Assembly (NCBI RefSeq): GCF_000375585.1
Contig: NZ_AQWP01000002.1
Location: 496,001 to 560,000, forward strand
Source of the DNA: Sinorhizobium meliloti 4H41
GTDB taxonomy: Bacteria; Pseudomonadota; Alphaproteobacteria; Rhizobiales; Rhizobiaceae
DNA length: 64,000 nt
Reading direction: 5' to 3'
Shown: positions 51,757-58,938 of the stretch, piece by piece
How the letters are laid out: each line of letters begins with the position of its first letter
Numbering within the stretch: the first letter of the stretch is position 1
Made by a program: the position numbers and the translations under genes
Notes under the pieces: generated by a model
Database searches by the model: none
Told to the model about the DNA's origin: nothing
The model's input: only the letters and a program-made list of their open reading frames with translations

Positions 51757-52841
51757 TGGTTTCCTCCCGACTGAACGGGCCTGCCGATTTCGTTGAGCGG
51801 CAGGTAGGGCAGCACGCCCTGGCCGTTCTTCTCGTCCAGAATGACCTTCCTGGACTTGCCGAGAACGCCTTGCAGCGTTTCGATGTAAAGCCGCTTGCGC
51901 GTGACCTCGGGAGCCTTGGAATATTCGTCGTAGACCGAGATGAAGCGCTGAGCCTCACCCTGAGCTTCCTTGACGACGCGGTCCTTGTAGGCGGCCGCCT
52001 CTTCGCGGATCTGGGCGCCCTGGCCGCGAGCCCTGCCGAGCACCTGGTTGGCGTACTGGTTCGCCTCTTCCACGAAGCGGTCCTCGTCCTGTTCGGCGCG
52101 CTGCACTTCGTCGAAGGCATCGGCCACTTCACGCGGCGGTGCGGCGTCCTCGATCGCAACGGTATTCACCGATATGCCGGCGCCGTAAGTATCCATCGTC
52201 GCCTGGATCGTGTTTTTCACGTCCGCGGCGATCGCCTGGCGGTTGTCGCGGAAGATATCCTGGGCCGGACGGCGGCCGACGACCTCGCGCATTGCGCTTT
52301 CGGCCACCTGCTGCAGCGTGTCGGCCGGGTTCTCGACATTGAAGAGATAGGCCTTCGGGTCGGTAACCGAGAACAGCACCGAGAACTGCACGTTGACGAT
52401 GTTCTGATCGCCGCTGAGCATCAGGCCGGCATTTGACTGGCCCGTGCGGCCGCCGATATTCTGCTGCTGCTCCGTCACTTTGACGATCTCGACGGTTTCG
52501 AGCGGCCAGAAGTGATAGTGCAGGCCCGGCATGGAGATTTCTTCCTTCGGCTTGCCGAAGCGCATCTCGACGCCGCGTTCATCCGGCTGAACGGTATAGA
52601 TGGAATTCAGCAGAACGAAGCCGAGGACCAACAGGCCCACGATGACGAAGATCCCGCCGTTGAAGCCTCCCGGAACCACGTTTTTCAACTGATCCTGGCC
52701 ACGCCGGATGATCTCTTCCAGATCCGGCGGACCACCTTTTCCGCCGCGTGGCCGGTTGGGCCCCTGGCCCCATGGCCCCTGATTGCCGCCGCCGCCGCCC
52801 CACGGGCCGCCGCCGCCGCCATTCTGATTGCTCCAGGGCAT
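51753..52841 (-). CDS. hflK: HflK, SPFH-domain membrane protease regulator
   Basis: The start at 52841 (MPWSNQNGGGGGPWG) gives 362 residues; an upstream ATG at 52889 seems too far out. A Gly/Pro-rich N-terminus, one membrane helix (FNGGIFVIVGLLVLGFVLLNS) and an SPFH domain (QPDERGVEMRFGK, DAAPPREVADAFDEVQRAEQD) are typical of HflK. It works with HflC. It is the first gene of a block that runs through hflC, DUF2065 and the ACT-domain gene. Confidence 0.94.
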   Translation of the reverse strand: MPWSNQNGGGGGPWGGGGGNQGPWGQGPNRPRGGKGGPPDLEEIIRRGQDQLKNVVPGGFNGGIFVIVGLLVLGFVLLNSIYTVQPDERGVEMRFGKPKEEISMPGLHYHFWPLETVEIVKVTEQQQNIGGRTGQSNAGLMLSGDQNIVNVQFSVLFSVTDPKAYLFNVENPADTLQQVAESAMREVVGRRPAQDIFRDNRQAIAADVKNTIQATMDTYGAGISVNTVAIEDAAPPREVADAFDEVQRAEQDEDRFVEEANQYANQVLGRARGQGAQIREEAAAYKDRVVKEAQGEAQRFISVYDEYSKAPEVTRKRLYIETLQGVLGKSRKVILDEKNGQGVLPYLPLNEIGRPVQSGGNQ

Positions 52842-53035
52842 TAAATCCTCACTTCCAAGAAACTCTGTCGCTGAACGCCCCGCAGGCATTGCGGCCGGTC
52901 ACGATGTGAACCCGTTATAGGTATCATGTGCATTGCTTTCAACGCGATACGGCCGAGTTCACCGTAAATGCGTTAAAATTGTTCACCGCTCCCGCCGCAG
53001 CGATAGGCAAGTGCGTGGATAAGCGCCGAGACCGG

Positions 53036-53599
53036 TCAGGCTCCGGCACCTTCTGGCGGCGACGTGCGGCGGCGCCAGGTCACGAAGTGCATCGCATGGC
53101 TGTCTTTCGCGCCGCGCGGAAGGTCTTCCTCCAGCACCTTTTCGAAAACCGCCGGGTCGATAGAAGGAAAGCGTGTATCGCCATCCACCTCCGCTTGCAC
53201 TTCGGTCACGTGCAGCACATCGGCCATGCCGATCGACTGACGATAGATCTCGCCGCCGCCAATGATGCAGATCTCGTCGGCCCCGACCGCGGCCGCCCGC
53301 TCCCCAGCGATCGTGAGCGCCACTTCCAGCGACGGCGCCACCTCCGCGCCGGGAGCTTCGAAATCGGGGTTGCGGCTGATGACGATGTTCGGCCTGCCGG
53401 GCAAGGGTCGCCCGAGCGAGGCCCAGGTCTTGCGTCCCATGACGACCGGCTTGCCGATCGTCAGCGCCTTGAAGCGCTTGAGATCGGTCGAGAGCCGCCA
53501 GGGCAGATCGCCCTCGCGGCCTATGACCCCATTCGCCGCGACAGCGACGACGAAAACGATCTTCGGTCGGGTAGCCATCTTCTGCTCCGCCTCAGTCAT
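53036..53599 (-). CDS. folA: Dihydrofolate reductase
   Basis: The enzyme reduces dihydrofolate with NADPH. The core begins IVFVVAVAANGVIGREGDLPW with the active-site acidic/Trp region. GKPVVMGRKTWASLGRPLPGR binds NADPH, and DEICIIGGGEIY and a C-terminal DSHAMHFVTWRRR complete the fold. The start at 53599 overlaps the GST stop; ATG 53578 (MATRPK) is a shorter alternative. Genes thyA, GST and folA form a same-strand block that couples thymidylate synthesis to folate recycling. Confidence 0.94.
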   Translation of the reverse strand: MTEAEQKMATRPKIVFVVAVAANGVIGREGDLPWRLSTDLKRFKALTIGKPVVMGRKTWASLGRPLPGRPNIVISRNPDFEAPGAEVAPSLEVALTIAGERAAAVGADEICIIGGGEIYRQSIGMADVLHVTEVQAEVDGDTRFPSIDPAVFEKVLEEDLPRGAKDSHAMHFVTWRRRTSPPEGAGA

Positions 53600-54197
53600 G
53601 AAAACCACTCGGCTTGCTGTCGATTTCACGCGCGCGAACCAGTGCCGCCCGGTCCGTGACGACGCGAATATAGCGATCTATCACGTCGCTTTCCGGCAGG
53701 ATCTTGCGCATCCACTGCAATGCGCTTGCGAGCAACAGATCGGCCGCGCTCATCGATTCACCAAGGAGATAGGTGTGCCGCGTAAGCGCGTCGATCACAT
53801 GCGCACACATTTCGGTGTAAAGCCTCGCAAGCCCCGGATTATTCACCGTCACTCCGGATATATGAGCGAGAGCGGTCGGCTCGATGACGCCGGCATAGTA
53901 GGCGAGCCACGACAGATAGGCGCCGCGCTCACGATGTCCCGGCGGCCGGCTCAGGCTGCAATCGGGATAGAGATCCGTCAGATATTGCACGACCGCGACC
54001 GACTCCCAGATCAATGTCCCGTCGTGAAGGAGTGCCGGCACCTGCTTGTGCGGATGCGGATTGTTCTCATCCGGGCCGCCGGATCCGTCCCAACGGCGAA
54101 TATCGACATAACGGATGTCGTAGTCGGCACCAAGTTCTTCGAGCAGCCAGATGATGCGCGATGAGCGCGACAAAGGCGCGTGGATCAGCGTCAGCAT
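53592..54197 (-). CDS. Glutathione S-transferase
   Basis: The ATG at 54197 (MLTLIHAPLSRSSRIIWLLE) gives 201 residues; a longer start at 54221 adds eight. The N-terminal thioredoxin-fold domain has the catalytic-region Ser (LSRSSR) and the glutathione-binding cis-Pro and acidic pair (VPALLHDGTLIWESVAVVQYL). The C-terminal helical domain has LGESMSAADLLLASAL. It is inserted between thyA and folA and overlaps folA by eight bases. Confidence 0.88.
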   Translation of the reverse strand: MLTLIHAPLSRSSRIIWLLEELGADYDIRYVDIRRWDGSGGPDENNPHPHKQVPALLHDGTLIWESVAVVQYLTDLYPDCSLSRPPGHRERGAYLSWLAYYAGVIEPTALAHISGVTVNNPGLARLYTEMCAHVIDALTRHTYLLGESMSAADLLLASALQWMRKILPESDVIDRYIRVVTDRAALVRAREIDSKPSGFHD

Positions 54198-54259
54198 GGA
54201 AACCTCCCATTGGGGCACCACCGGGAGACGCGGGAACCGGCTTTGCCCGGAGTGCTTAG

Positions 54260-55054
54260 CTAGACCGCGACCGGCGCCTTGATATGTGAATCGGCTTCGT
54301 AGCCGACGAGCTCAAAGTCTTCGAATCTAAACGAAAATATATCCTTCACCGCCGGATTTATTTCCATTTTCGGCAGCGCCTTCGGCGTTCTCGTCAGTTG
54401 CAGCTGCGCCTGTTCGAAGTGGTTGCGGTAGATATGTGCGTCACCAAGCGTATGAACGAAATCGCCGGCTTCGAGCCCTGTCACCTGCGCCACCATCATC
54501 GTCAGCAGAGCGTAGGAAGCGATATTGAAGGGTACGCCGAGAAAGATATCGCCCGAGCGCTGGTAGAGCTGACAGGAGAGCTTCCCGTCCGCCACGTAGA
54601 ACTGGAACAGGCAGTGGCATGGCGGGAGCGCCATTTCGTCCACAAGTGCCGGATTCCAGGCCGAAACGATGTGGCGGCGGGAATTAGGATTGGTCTTCAG
54701 GCCTTCGACGAGCGCCGCGATCTGATCGATATGTCCGCCGCCGGGCGTCGGCCAGGAGCGCCATTGATAGCCGTAGACCGGTCCGAGCTCGCCGTTTTCG
54801 TCCGCCCATTCGTCCCAGATGCTCACCCCGTTTTCCTTGAGATAGGCGACGTTCGTGTCGCCCCTGAGGAACCAGAGAAGCTCGTGAATGATCGAGCGTA
54901 GATGCAGCTTCTTGGTGGTCAGCACCGGAAAACCCTGCGACAGGTCGAAGCGCATCTGATAGCCGAAAACGGAGCGCGTGCCCGTACCCGTACGGTCGCC
55001 CCGGTCGGTTCCCGTTGTGATCACATGTTCGAGGAGATCGAGATATTGTCGCAT
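54260..55054 (-). CDS. thyA: Thymidylate synthase
   Basis: The 264-residue enzyme converts dUMP to dTMP with methylene-tetrahydrofolate. ATG 55054 ([15 protein letters not shown]) gives the standard length. The catalytic Cys sits in [31 protein letters not shown] and the folate/dUMP-binding [19 protein letters not shown] are present. It is the first gene of the thyA-GST-folA block. Confidence 0.96.
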   Translation of the reverse strand: MRQYLDLLEHVITTGTDRGDRTGTGTRSVFGYQMRFDLSQGFPVLTTKKLHLRSIIHELLWFLRGDTNVAYLKENGVSIWDEWADENGELGPVYGYQWRSWPTPGGGHIDQIAALVEGLKTNPNSRRHIVSAWNPALVDEMALPPCHCLFQFYVADGKLSCQLYQRSGDIFLGVPFNIASYALLTMMVAQVTGLEAGDFVHTLGDAHIYRNHFEQAQLQLTRTPKALPKMEINPAVKDIFSFRFEDFELVGYEADSHIKAPVAV

Positions 55055-55214
55055 GCTTTTCCGCCGACGATTCGTTCGTAGCGTCGAAAATAGAACGAAC
55101 CGCCGCGCGAACCAATGGTGGAAAGGTGTTTTCCCGCACTTCGCGTCGCCATGCACGACCATCCGTCGGTCGGGCCAACCAGCCCCAAGACCTCCGGCAT
55201 ACGCGCCCGGCGGT

Positions 55215-55433
55215 TCATTTCGACGGGCGTCGGTTTGCGGCGTGGTCCTGATACTGCTCGTTCCTTACCGCCCTCTCGTCGAGGCCCCGCGAGTCGGAAT
55301 GCTGGGCCTTGTCCCTGTTCGACAGGACGTCGTTTTCGCCGAGGATGCCTTCCTTCAGTTCGGTTTTCGCACCGCTACCGTCGCCCTTGCCCTTGTCGGG
55401 CTTTCCCATGTTCTTCTTGCTGGCGTGAGCCAT
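55215..55433 (-). CDS. Small hydrophilic stress-type protein
   Basis: This 72-residue, very hydrophilic protein ([20 protein letters not shown], many Lys/Asp/Asn) is without hydrophobic core and probably disordered. AAAGGAGAC precedes the ATG. It is the last of three similar small genes in tandem on this strand. They look like conserved rhizobial dehydration/general-stress proteins; the role is inferred from composition and promoter. Confidence 0.65.
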   Translation of the reverse strand: MAHASKKNMGKPDKGKGDGSGAKTELKEGILGENDVLSNRDKAQHSDSRGLDERAVRNEQYQDHAANRRPSK

Positions 55434-55477
55434 CGCAGTCTCCTTTCAGCTATTCTCGGAAATGCCGGCCAGTTCCA

Positions 55478-55720
55478 TCAGTCGCCGGCGCCCTTGTGAT
55501 GCCTGCTCTCCTGATTTTTCCCACGCAGAATGCTGCGATCGTCCGCCTCGCGGGCATCGCCATGCTCGGTGCTCAAATCCTGTCCCTTGCGTTGCGCCTT
55601 TCTCAAAGCGTCGGAACGTTGCAGATCCGCTTCGGCATTGAAGTCCTTGTCTGCGTTGGAGGTGTTCTCGCGGCCCTGCAGCACGCGCTTCTGCTGCTCT
55701 TGCGTCTTTCTGCCGACCAT
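55478..55720 (-). CDS. Small hydrophilic stress-type protein
   Basis: The ATG at 55720 (MVGRKTQEQQKRVLQGRENT) follows TAGGAG and gives 80 residues; the frame is open further upstream only within the next gene. The composition is rich in Asp, Glu, Arg, Lys and Gln, with no hydrophobic core. It is the middle gene of the three-gene cluster, 10 bp after the first. Confidence 0.65.
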   Translation of the reverse strand: MVGRKTQEQQKRVLQGRENTSNADKDFNAEADLQRSDALRKAQRKGQDLSTEHGDAREADDRSILRGKNQESRHHKGAGD

Positions 55721-55730
55721 TGCCTTGCTC

Positions 55731-55937
55731 CTATTTGTTGCTGCGACCGCGCTGGTCCGGGTTTGCGCCGCCTTGCGCGGTCGTGTCGTTCGCGACATCT
55801 CCTTCGATAGTGTTGCCGCGTTTCAGGGCTTCGTAGTCCGACGGACCACCAATGCCCTTCGTGCGTCCGATCCCGGGATCCTGCTTCAGGTCCTTGTCGC
55901 TCGGGCGGCGTGTCTTCGGATGTTTGGACGATGTCAT
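55731..55937 (-). CDS. Small hydrophilic stress-type protein
   Basis: The ATG at 55937 (MTSSKHPKTRRPSDKDLKQD) follows an excellent GGAGGAAGG ribosome-binding site and gives 68 residues. The sequence resembles disordered small proteins (IGRTKGIGGPSDYEALKRGNT) common in rhizobial general stress regulons. It is the first of three tandem genes and lies about 60 bases downstream of an RpoE2-type promoter. Confidence 0.68.
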   Translation of the reverse strand: MTSSKHPKTRRPSDKDLKQDPGIGRTKGIGGPSDYEALKRGNTIEGDVANDTTAQGGANPDQRGRSNK

Positions 55938-55995
55938 CGGCCTTCCTCCTGCTCTGCGACTTGTTCCGGGGCGCCCCTGGTTCACTTCCTCGTTT

Positions 55996-56020
55996 AACCG
56001 CACTGAACCGTGAATGTTCC
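55996..56020 (-). promoter_or_regulatory. RpoE2-type general stress promoter for three small genes
   Basis: On the minus strand GGAAC (56020-56016), 18 bases and then TT (55997-55996) match the rhizobial RpoE2 consensus GGAAC-N18-TT, with GGTTAA around the -10 position. It is correctly placed upstream of the first small stress gene. Confidence 0.7.
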
Positions 56021-56238
56021 GCAATCGCGGCCCCCTTCGGCAGCACGAGGCGGAGCAGTATTTATCGGCAGCGGCGAAACAATCGCCGCGGATGGCTGTT
56101 AGGCCAATCTACAGCGCCGCGTTCCTCGCGGGACGCGAAATTCTGCATGTTCACGCCTGAACGGGCTCTGACCGCCTGAACCGGTCCCACCAAAGAGCCG
56201 TGCAGTTGCGCTTCACCCATCAAGCAAGGGAGGTGACG

Positions 56239-56685
56239 ATGAGCGCCACAGGTCTCGACGTCTTCGAGAAGACACTGCAAACGACCCATATCTGGCTCGG
56301 CGAGATCATGGAACAACACGGTCCGGACCGGAAAGTCGCCTGGCACATCCTGTCAGTTGTGCTGCGGGTCCTGCGGGACCGGCTTCCTCCGGAAATCGCG
56401 GCCCATCTCGGCGCGGAACTTCCGCTGATCGTACGAGGCGCCTACTACGATCAATACCGGCCGAACCACCCGCCGGACAAGGGCACTCGTTCGCTCGACG
56501 AATTTCTCGCCCGGATCGCGCAGGGTATGAAGGATACGCGGCCGGTCGATCCGGCCGACGCGGCGCGTAGCGTATTTCGGGTCCTGGCACGGCATGTCGA
56601 CCTTGGCCAGACTGCAAAGGTACGCGACGCCTTGCCCAAAGAAATCCAGTCGCTATGGCCCGACAGCGTCGGCGCCCGCGAATAG
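56239..56685 (+). CDS. DUF2267 family protein
   Basis: The ATG at 56239 (MSATGLDVFEKTLQTTHIWL) follows GGGAGGTG and gives 148 residues. The family pattern is TTHIWLGEIMEQHG...AWHILSVVLRVLRDRLPPEIAAHLGAELPLIVRGAYYDQY. Function is unknown; members often occur in stress-related loci. It diverges from the three small stress genes, with about 300 bp of shared upstream DNA. Confidence 0.85.
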   Translation: MSATGLDVFEKTLQTTHIWLGEIMEQHGPDRKVAWHILSVVLRVLRDRLPPEIAAHLGAELPLIVRGAYYDQYRPNHPPDKGTRSLDEFLARIAQGMKDTRPVDPADAARSVFRVLARHVDLGQTAKVRDALPKEIQSLWPDSVGARE

Positions 56686-56798
56686 CGCAAACGGGGGCGA
56701 ATAAAAGAGATCGGCGCCGGGTTACGGCGCCGCCGGGGCAGCTCTGGCGCCCGGCCGGCTCGTCGCCGACCGGAAAGTGCTTTGCCGGCCAGCCTGGA

Positions 56799-57107
56799 TC
56801 AGAGCGTCTGGAGCTTGCCCAGATTCTTGGCGACCAGATAGTAGAAGGTCACACGCGACTTGCTGCGATCATCCGCCATCGCTTTGGCCGCCGAGGCAAT
56901 AGCGGCATCTGCATCTGACCCGCCGACGCCGAGTTTCTTCTCGCACCATTTTTCCTTGACGCGTTCCAGTTCCTTTGGATCCGAGGCCGAAACGAGGGCG
57001 GAATCCTTGTTGCGAAGGGCGATACCGAGATGGCGCACGATCTTGTTGACAACTGCTTCGTCGGCGCTGCTGTCATACTTCTGCACGTCTGCAAGATAAT
57101 CAGTCAT
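56799..57107 (-). CDS. DUF2853 family protein
   Basis: The ATG at 57107 (MTDYLADVQKYDSSADEAVV) follows GTGGAGG and gives 102 residues. The helical domain contains KIVRHLGIALRNKDSALVSASDPKELERVKEKWCEKKLG and the C-terminal SRVTFYYLVAKNLGKL. Function is unknown. It converges on the DUF2267 gene; the 113 bp between contain a GGCGCC-N7-GGCGCC hairpin (about 56713). Confidence 0.82.
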   Translation of the reverse strand: MTDYLADVQKYDSSADEAVVNKIVRHLGIALRNKDSALVSASDPKELERVKEKWCEKKLGVGGSDADAAIASAAKAMADDRSKSRVTFYYLVAKNLGKLQTL

Positions 57108-57282
57108 GAAGCCTCCACTTTGCACTTGCTCTCAAAAGCTGCCGCCCTTCTCGCGAACCGCGTGCAGCAGCCGGAGTTTTTCACGCCGCTCGTGTAAGTC
57201 AAGCATTTCGTGCGGGGTTGGCGAGACCGACATAAATCCGTCATTTCCCTCGAGAAGCCCTTTTCTTGGGACGCGGAAAGAC

Positions 57283-57288
57283 CTATAT
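57283..57288 (+). promoter_or_regulatory. Putative -10 box of the ssrA precursor
   Basis: CTATAT matches the rhizobial -10 consensus exactly and sits just upstream of the tmRNA acceptor piece. A good -35 box is not obvious. Confidence 0.4.
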
Positions 57289-57294
57289 GACGAG

Positions 57295-57640
57295 TGCTGT
57301 CTTCGGGCGGCTATGGCAATAAACGGGCGATGCAATAAACCCATTGGACCCGGGGGCGGTACCCGGCGCCTCCACCAAAAACCGGCCTCGTGCAGACCGG
57401 CTTTTGATGGGGGCGAAATAGGATCGACAAGGGCGTAAAGATCGACTTTTTGCTCGGCATTGTACCACCGTTATCGGGCTAAACTTATAGTTGCAAACGA
57501 CAACTATGCTGAAGCACGTCTCGCTGCCTAACGGCGGTGCGACACTTCAAATCAAGTCCTTCCGGGTAGCACCGTAAGGCGGGGTCCGAAGGCACCTGGC
57601 AACAGAAGCCTTCACCTTCTCCCCTGTCGTGAAATGGTCT
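57295..57640 (+). ncRNA. ssrA: Circularly permuted two-piece tmRNA
   Basis: The 3' acceptor piece comes first: a T-arm-like CCGGG-GGCGGTA-CCCGG and the acceptor end CGCCTCC-ACCA (CCA at 57375-57377). The coding piece starts at 57409 with GGGGGCG, which pairs with CGCCTCC to form the acceptor stem across the permutation. Its tag ORF at 57493-57531 reads ANDNYAEARLAA then TAA. The spacer between the pieces (57378-57408) is removed during processing. tmRNA rescues stalled ribosomes and marks the protein for ClpXP. Outer ends are approximate. Confidence 0.9.
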
Positions 57641-57819
57641 ATAGATGCCTCAATAATTGACTCGTCATAAACAGACGGGCAATGAAGGAGCAGGCCACGG
57701 CGCCGACATAGTCAAGGCGCAGGTTTGGCTGTAGCACCTTGAATCGCTGCATGATTTCCTGAATGGAGTTCCGGTTGCAGGAATCATGCATCAAGTGACT
57801 TGAAGAGAACGGGGACCAA

Positions 57820-58335
57820 ATGGGCCAGGACCATATTCGCTACGACATTCTGGCGCAGGACGCGCTTCGCGGCGTCATTCGCAAGGTGTTGGCCGAAGTT
57901 TCCGCTACGGGCCACCTGCCCGGCGATCACCACTTCTTCATTACGTTCCTGACCGGTGCGCCCGGTGTCCGGATCTCGCAACATCTCAAGGCCAAATATC
58001 CGGAACAGATGACGATCGTCGTCCAGCACCAGTTCTGGGATCTGAAGGTTACCGAGACCGGCTTCGAAATCGGCCTTTCGTTCTCGGACACACCGGAAAA
58101 GCTTGTGATCCCGTACAATGCAATTCGCGGCTTCTACGATCCCTCGGTCAACTTCGAACTGGAGTTCGATGTGGCGGCCGGCGAGGAAGAAGAAGCCGAT
58201 TCGGCGGAAATAACCGCTTATCCGCTCGACGAAGCTGCCGAGGCCGCAACTGACGAAAGCACGGAAAAGCCCGACGGCCCGAAGGGCGGTGGCGCTTCCG
58301 TCGTCTCGCTCGATTCCTTCCGCAAGAAAAACTGA
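57820..58335 (+). CDS. sspB: SspB, ClpXP adaptor for ssrA-tagged proteins (alphaproteobacterial type)
   Basis: The 171-residue protein starts MGQDHIRYDILAQDALRGV. The tag-binding domain includes FFITFLTGAPGVRISQHLKAKYPEQMTIVVQHQFWDL and LSFSDTPEKLVIPYNAIRGFYDPSVNFEL. It has an acidic flexible linker and ends in the short ClpX-binding tail SVVSLDSFRKKN. It delivers tmRNA-tagged proteins to ClpXP. It lies directly downstream of ssrA, so tag and adaptor are encoded side by side. Confidence 0.92.
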   Translation: MGQDHIRYDILAQDALRGVIRKVLAEVSATGHLPGDHHFFITFLTGAPGVRISQHLKAKYPEQMTIVVQHQFWDLKVTETGFEIGLSFSDTPEKLVIPYNAIRGFYDPSVNFELEFDVAAGEEEEADSAEITAYPLDEAAEAATDESTEKPDGPKGGGASVVSLDSFRKKN

Positions 58336-58356
58336 CGACGCGAGGAGGCGCGGACC

Positions 58357-58572
58357 ATGGCCGGCGACGTGATCAATCTGCGTCAGTTCCGCAAACGCCA
58401 GGCTCGGACTGAAAAGGAAAAGCAGGCCGAGCAAAATCGCCTTACCTTCGGCCGCAGCAAGACCGAGAAGGCCCTGACCAAGGCCTTGAACGAAAAGGCC
58501 GCAAAGACGCTTGATCACGGCAGGCTCGAGCAAGCGGGCGGCGAGGCTTCACTCGACCGGAAGAAGCCGTGA
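58357..58572 (+). CDS. DUF4169 family small protein
   Basis: The 71-residue basic protein starts MAGDVINLRQFRKRQARTEKEKQAEQNR with FGRSKTEKAL in the middle. The family is small, helical and widespread in rhizobia, usually just after sspB as here (21 bp). Function is unknown. It is probably co-transcribed with sspB. Confidence 0.8.
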   Translation: MAGDVINLRQFRKRQARTEKEKQAEQNRLTFGRSKTEKALTKALNEKAAKTLDHGRLEQAGGEASLDRKKP

Positions 58573-58654
58573 CGACCGCAGCCGCAAAAGCGATTGCCAC
58601 TCAAGGACTTGCGGCAGCTTTCCGAATCGAATCGGCAGCCGCTTGAATCCGTTT

Positions 58655-58897
58655 ATGAGCATGGGGAAGGTCGTCAAGCATTCGGCCACCTTGCACGGCC
58701 ACCGCACCAGCTTCACTCTCGAAGAACCCTTTTGGCTGGAATTGAAATCCATCGCCAAGGACCGCGACATGCCGCTCGCGCGGCTCATCGCCGAGATCGA
58801 CGACGGCCGTGGCCAGGATGGAAATCTGTCGTCGGCCTTACGGGTCTTTGTGCTCGCCTGGGTCAAGGCACGCGAAGGGACGGTGCGCGAGGCATAG
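58655..58897 (+). CDS. Ribbon-helix-helix domain protein
   Basis: The ATG at 58655 (MSMGKVVKHSATLHGHRTSF) or 58661 gives 78-80 residues. The RHH-4 type domain is TSFTLEEPFWLELKSIAKDRDMPLARLIAEIDD followed by NLSSALRVFVLAWVK. It is likely a DNA-binding protein or a domain acting on a partner. It follows DUF4169 on the same strand in the usual rhizobial order. No clear ribosome-binding site is seen at either start. Confidence 0.78.
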   Translation: MSMGKVVKHSATLHGHRTSFTLEEPFWLELKSIAKDRDMPLARLIAEIDDGRGQDGNLSSALRVFVLAWVKAREGTVREA

Positions 58898-58938
58898 AGC
58901 CACCTCCGGGAACGATGCCGTTGCTGGCCGGTCGCCTG

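Noticed and set aside
57132-57233. Small minus-strand ORF (MSVSPTPHEMLDLHERREKL) between DUF2853 and ssrA
   Set aside because: Plausible composition but only 33 codons, weak ribosome-binding site and no family recognised; left unannotated.
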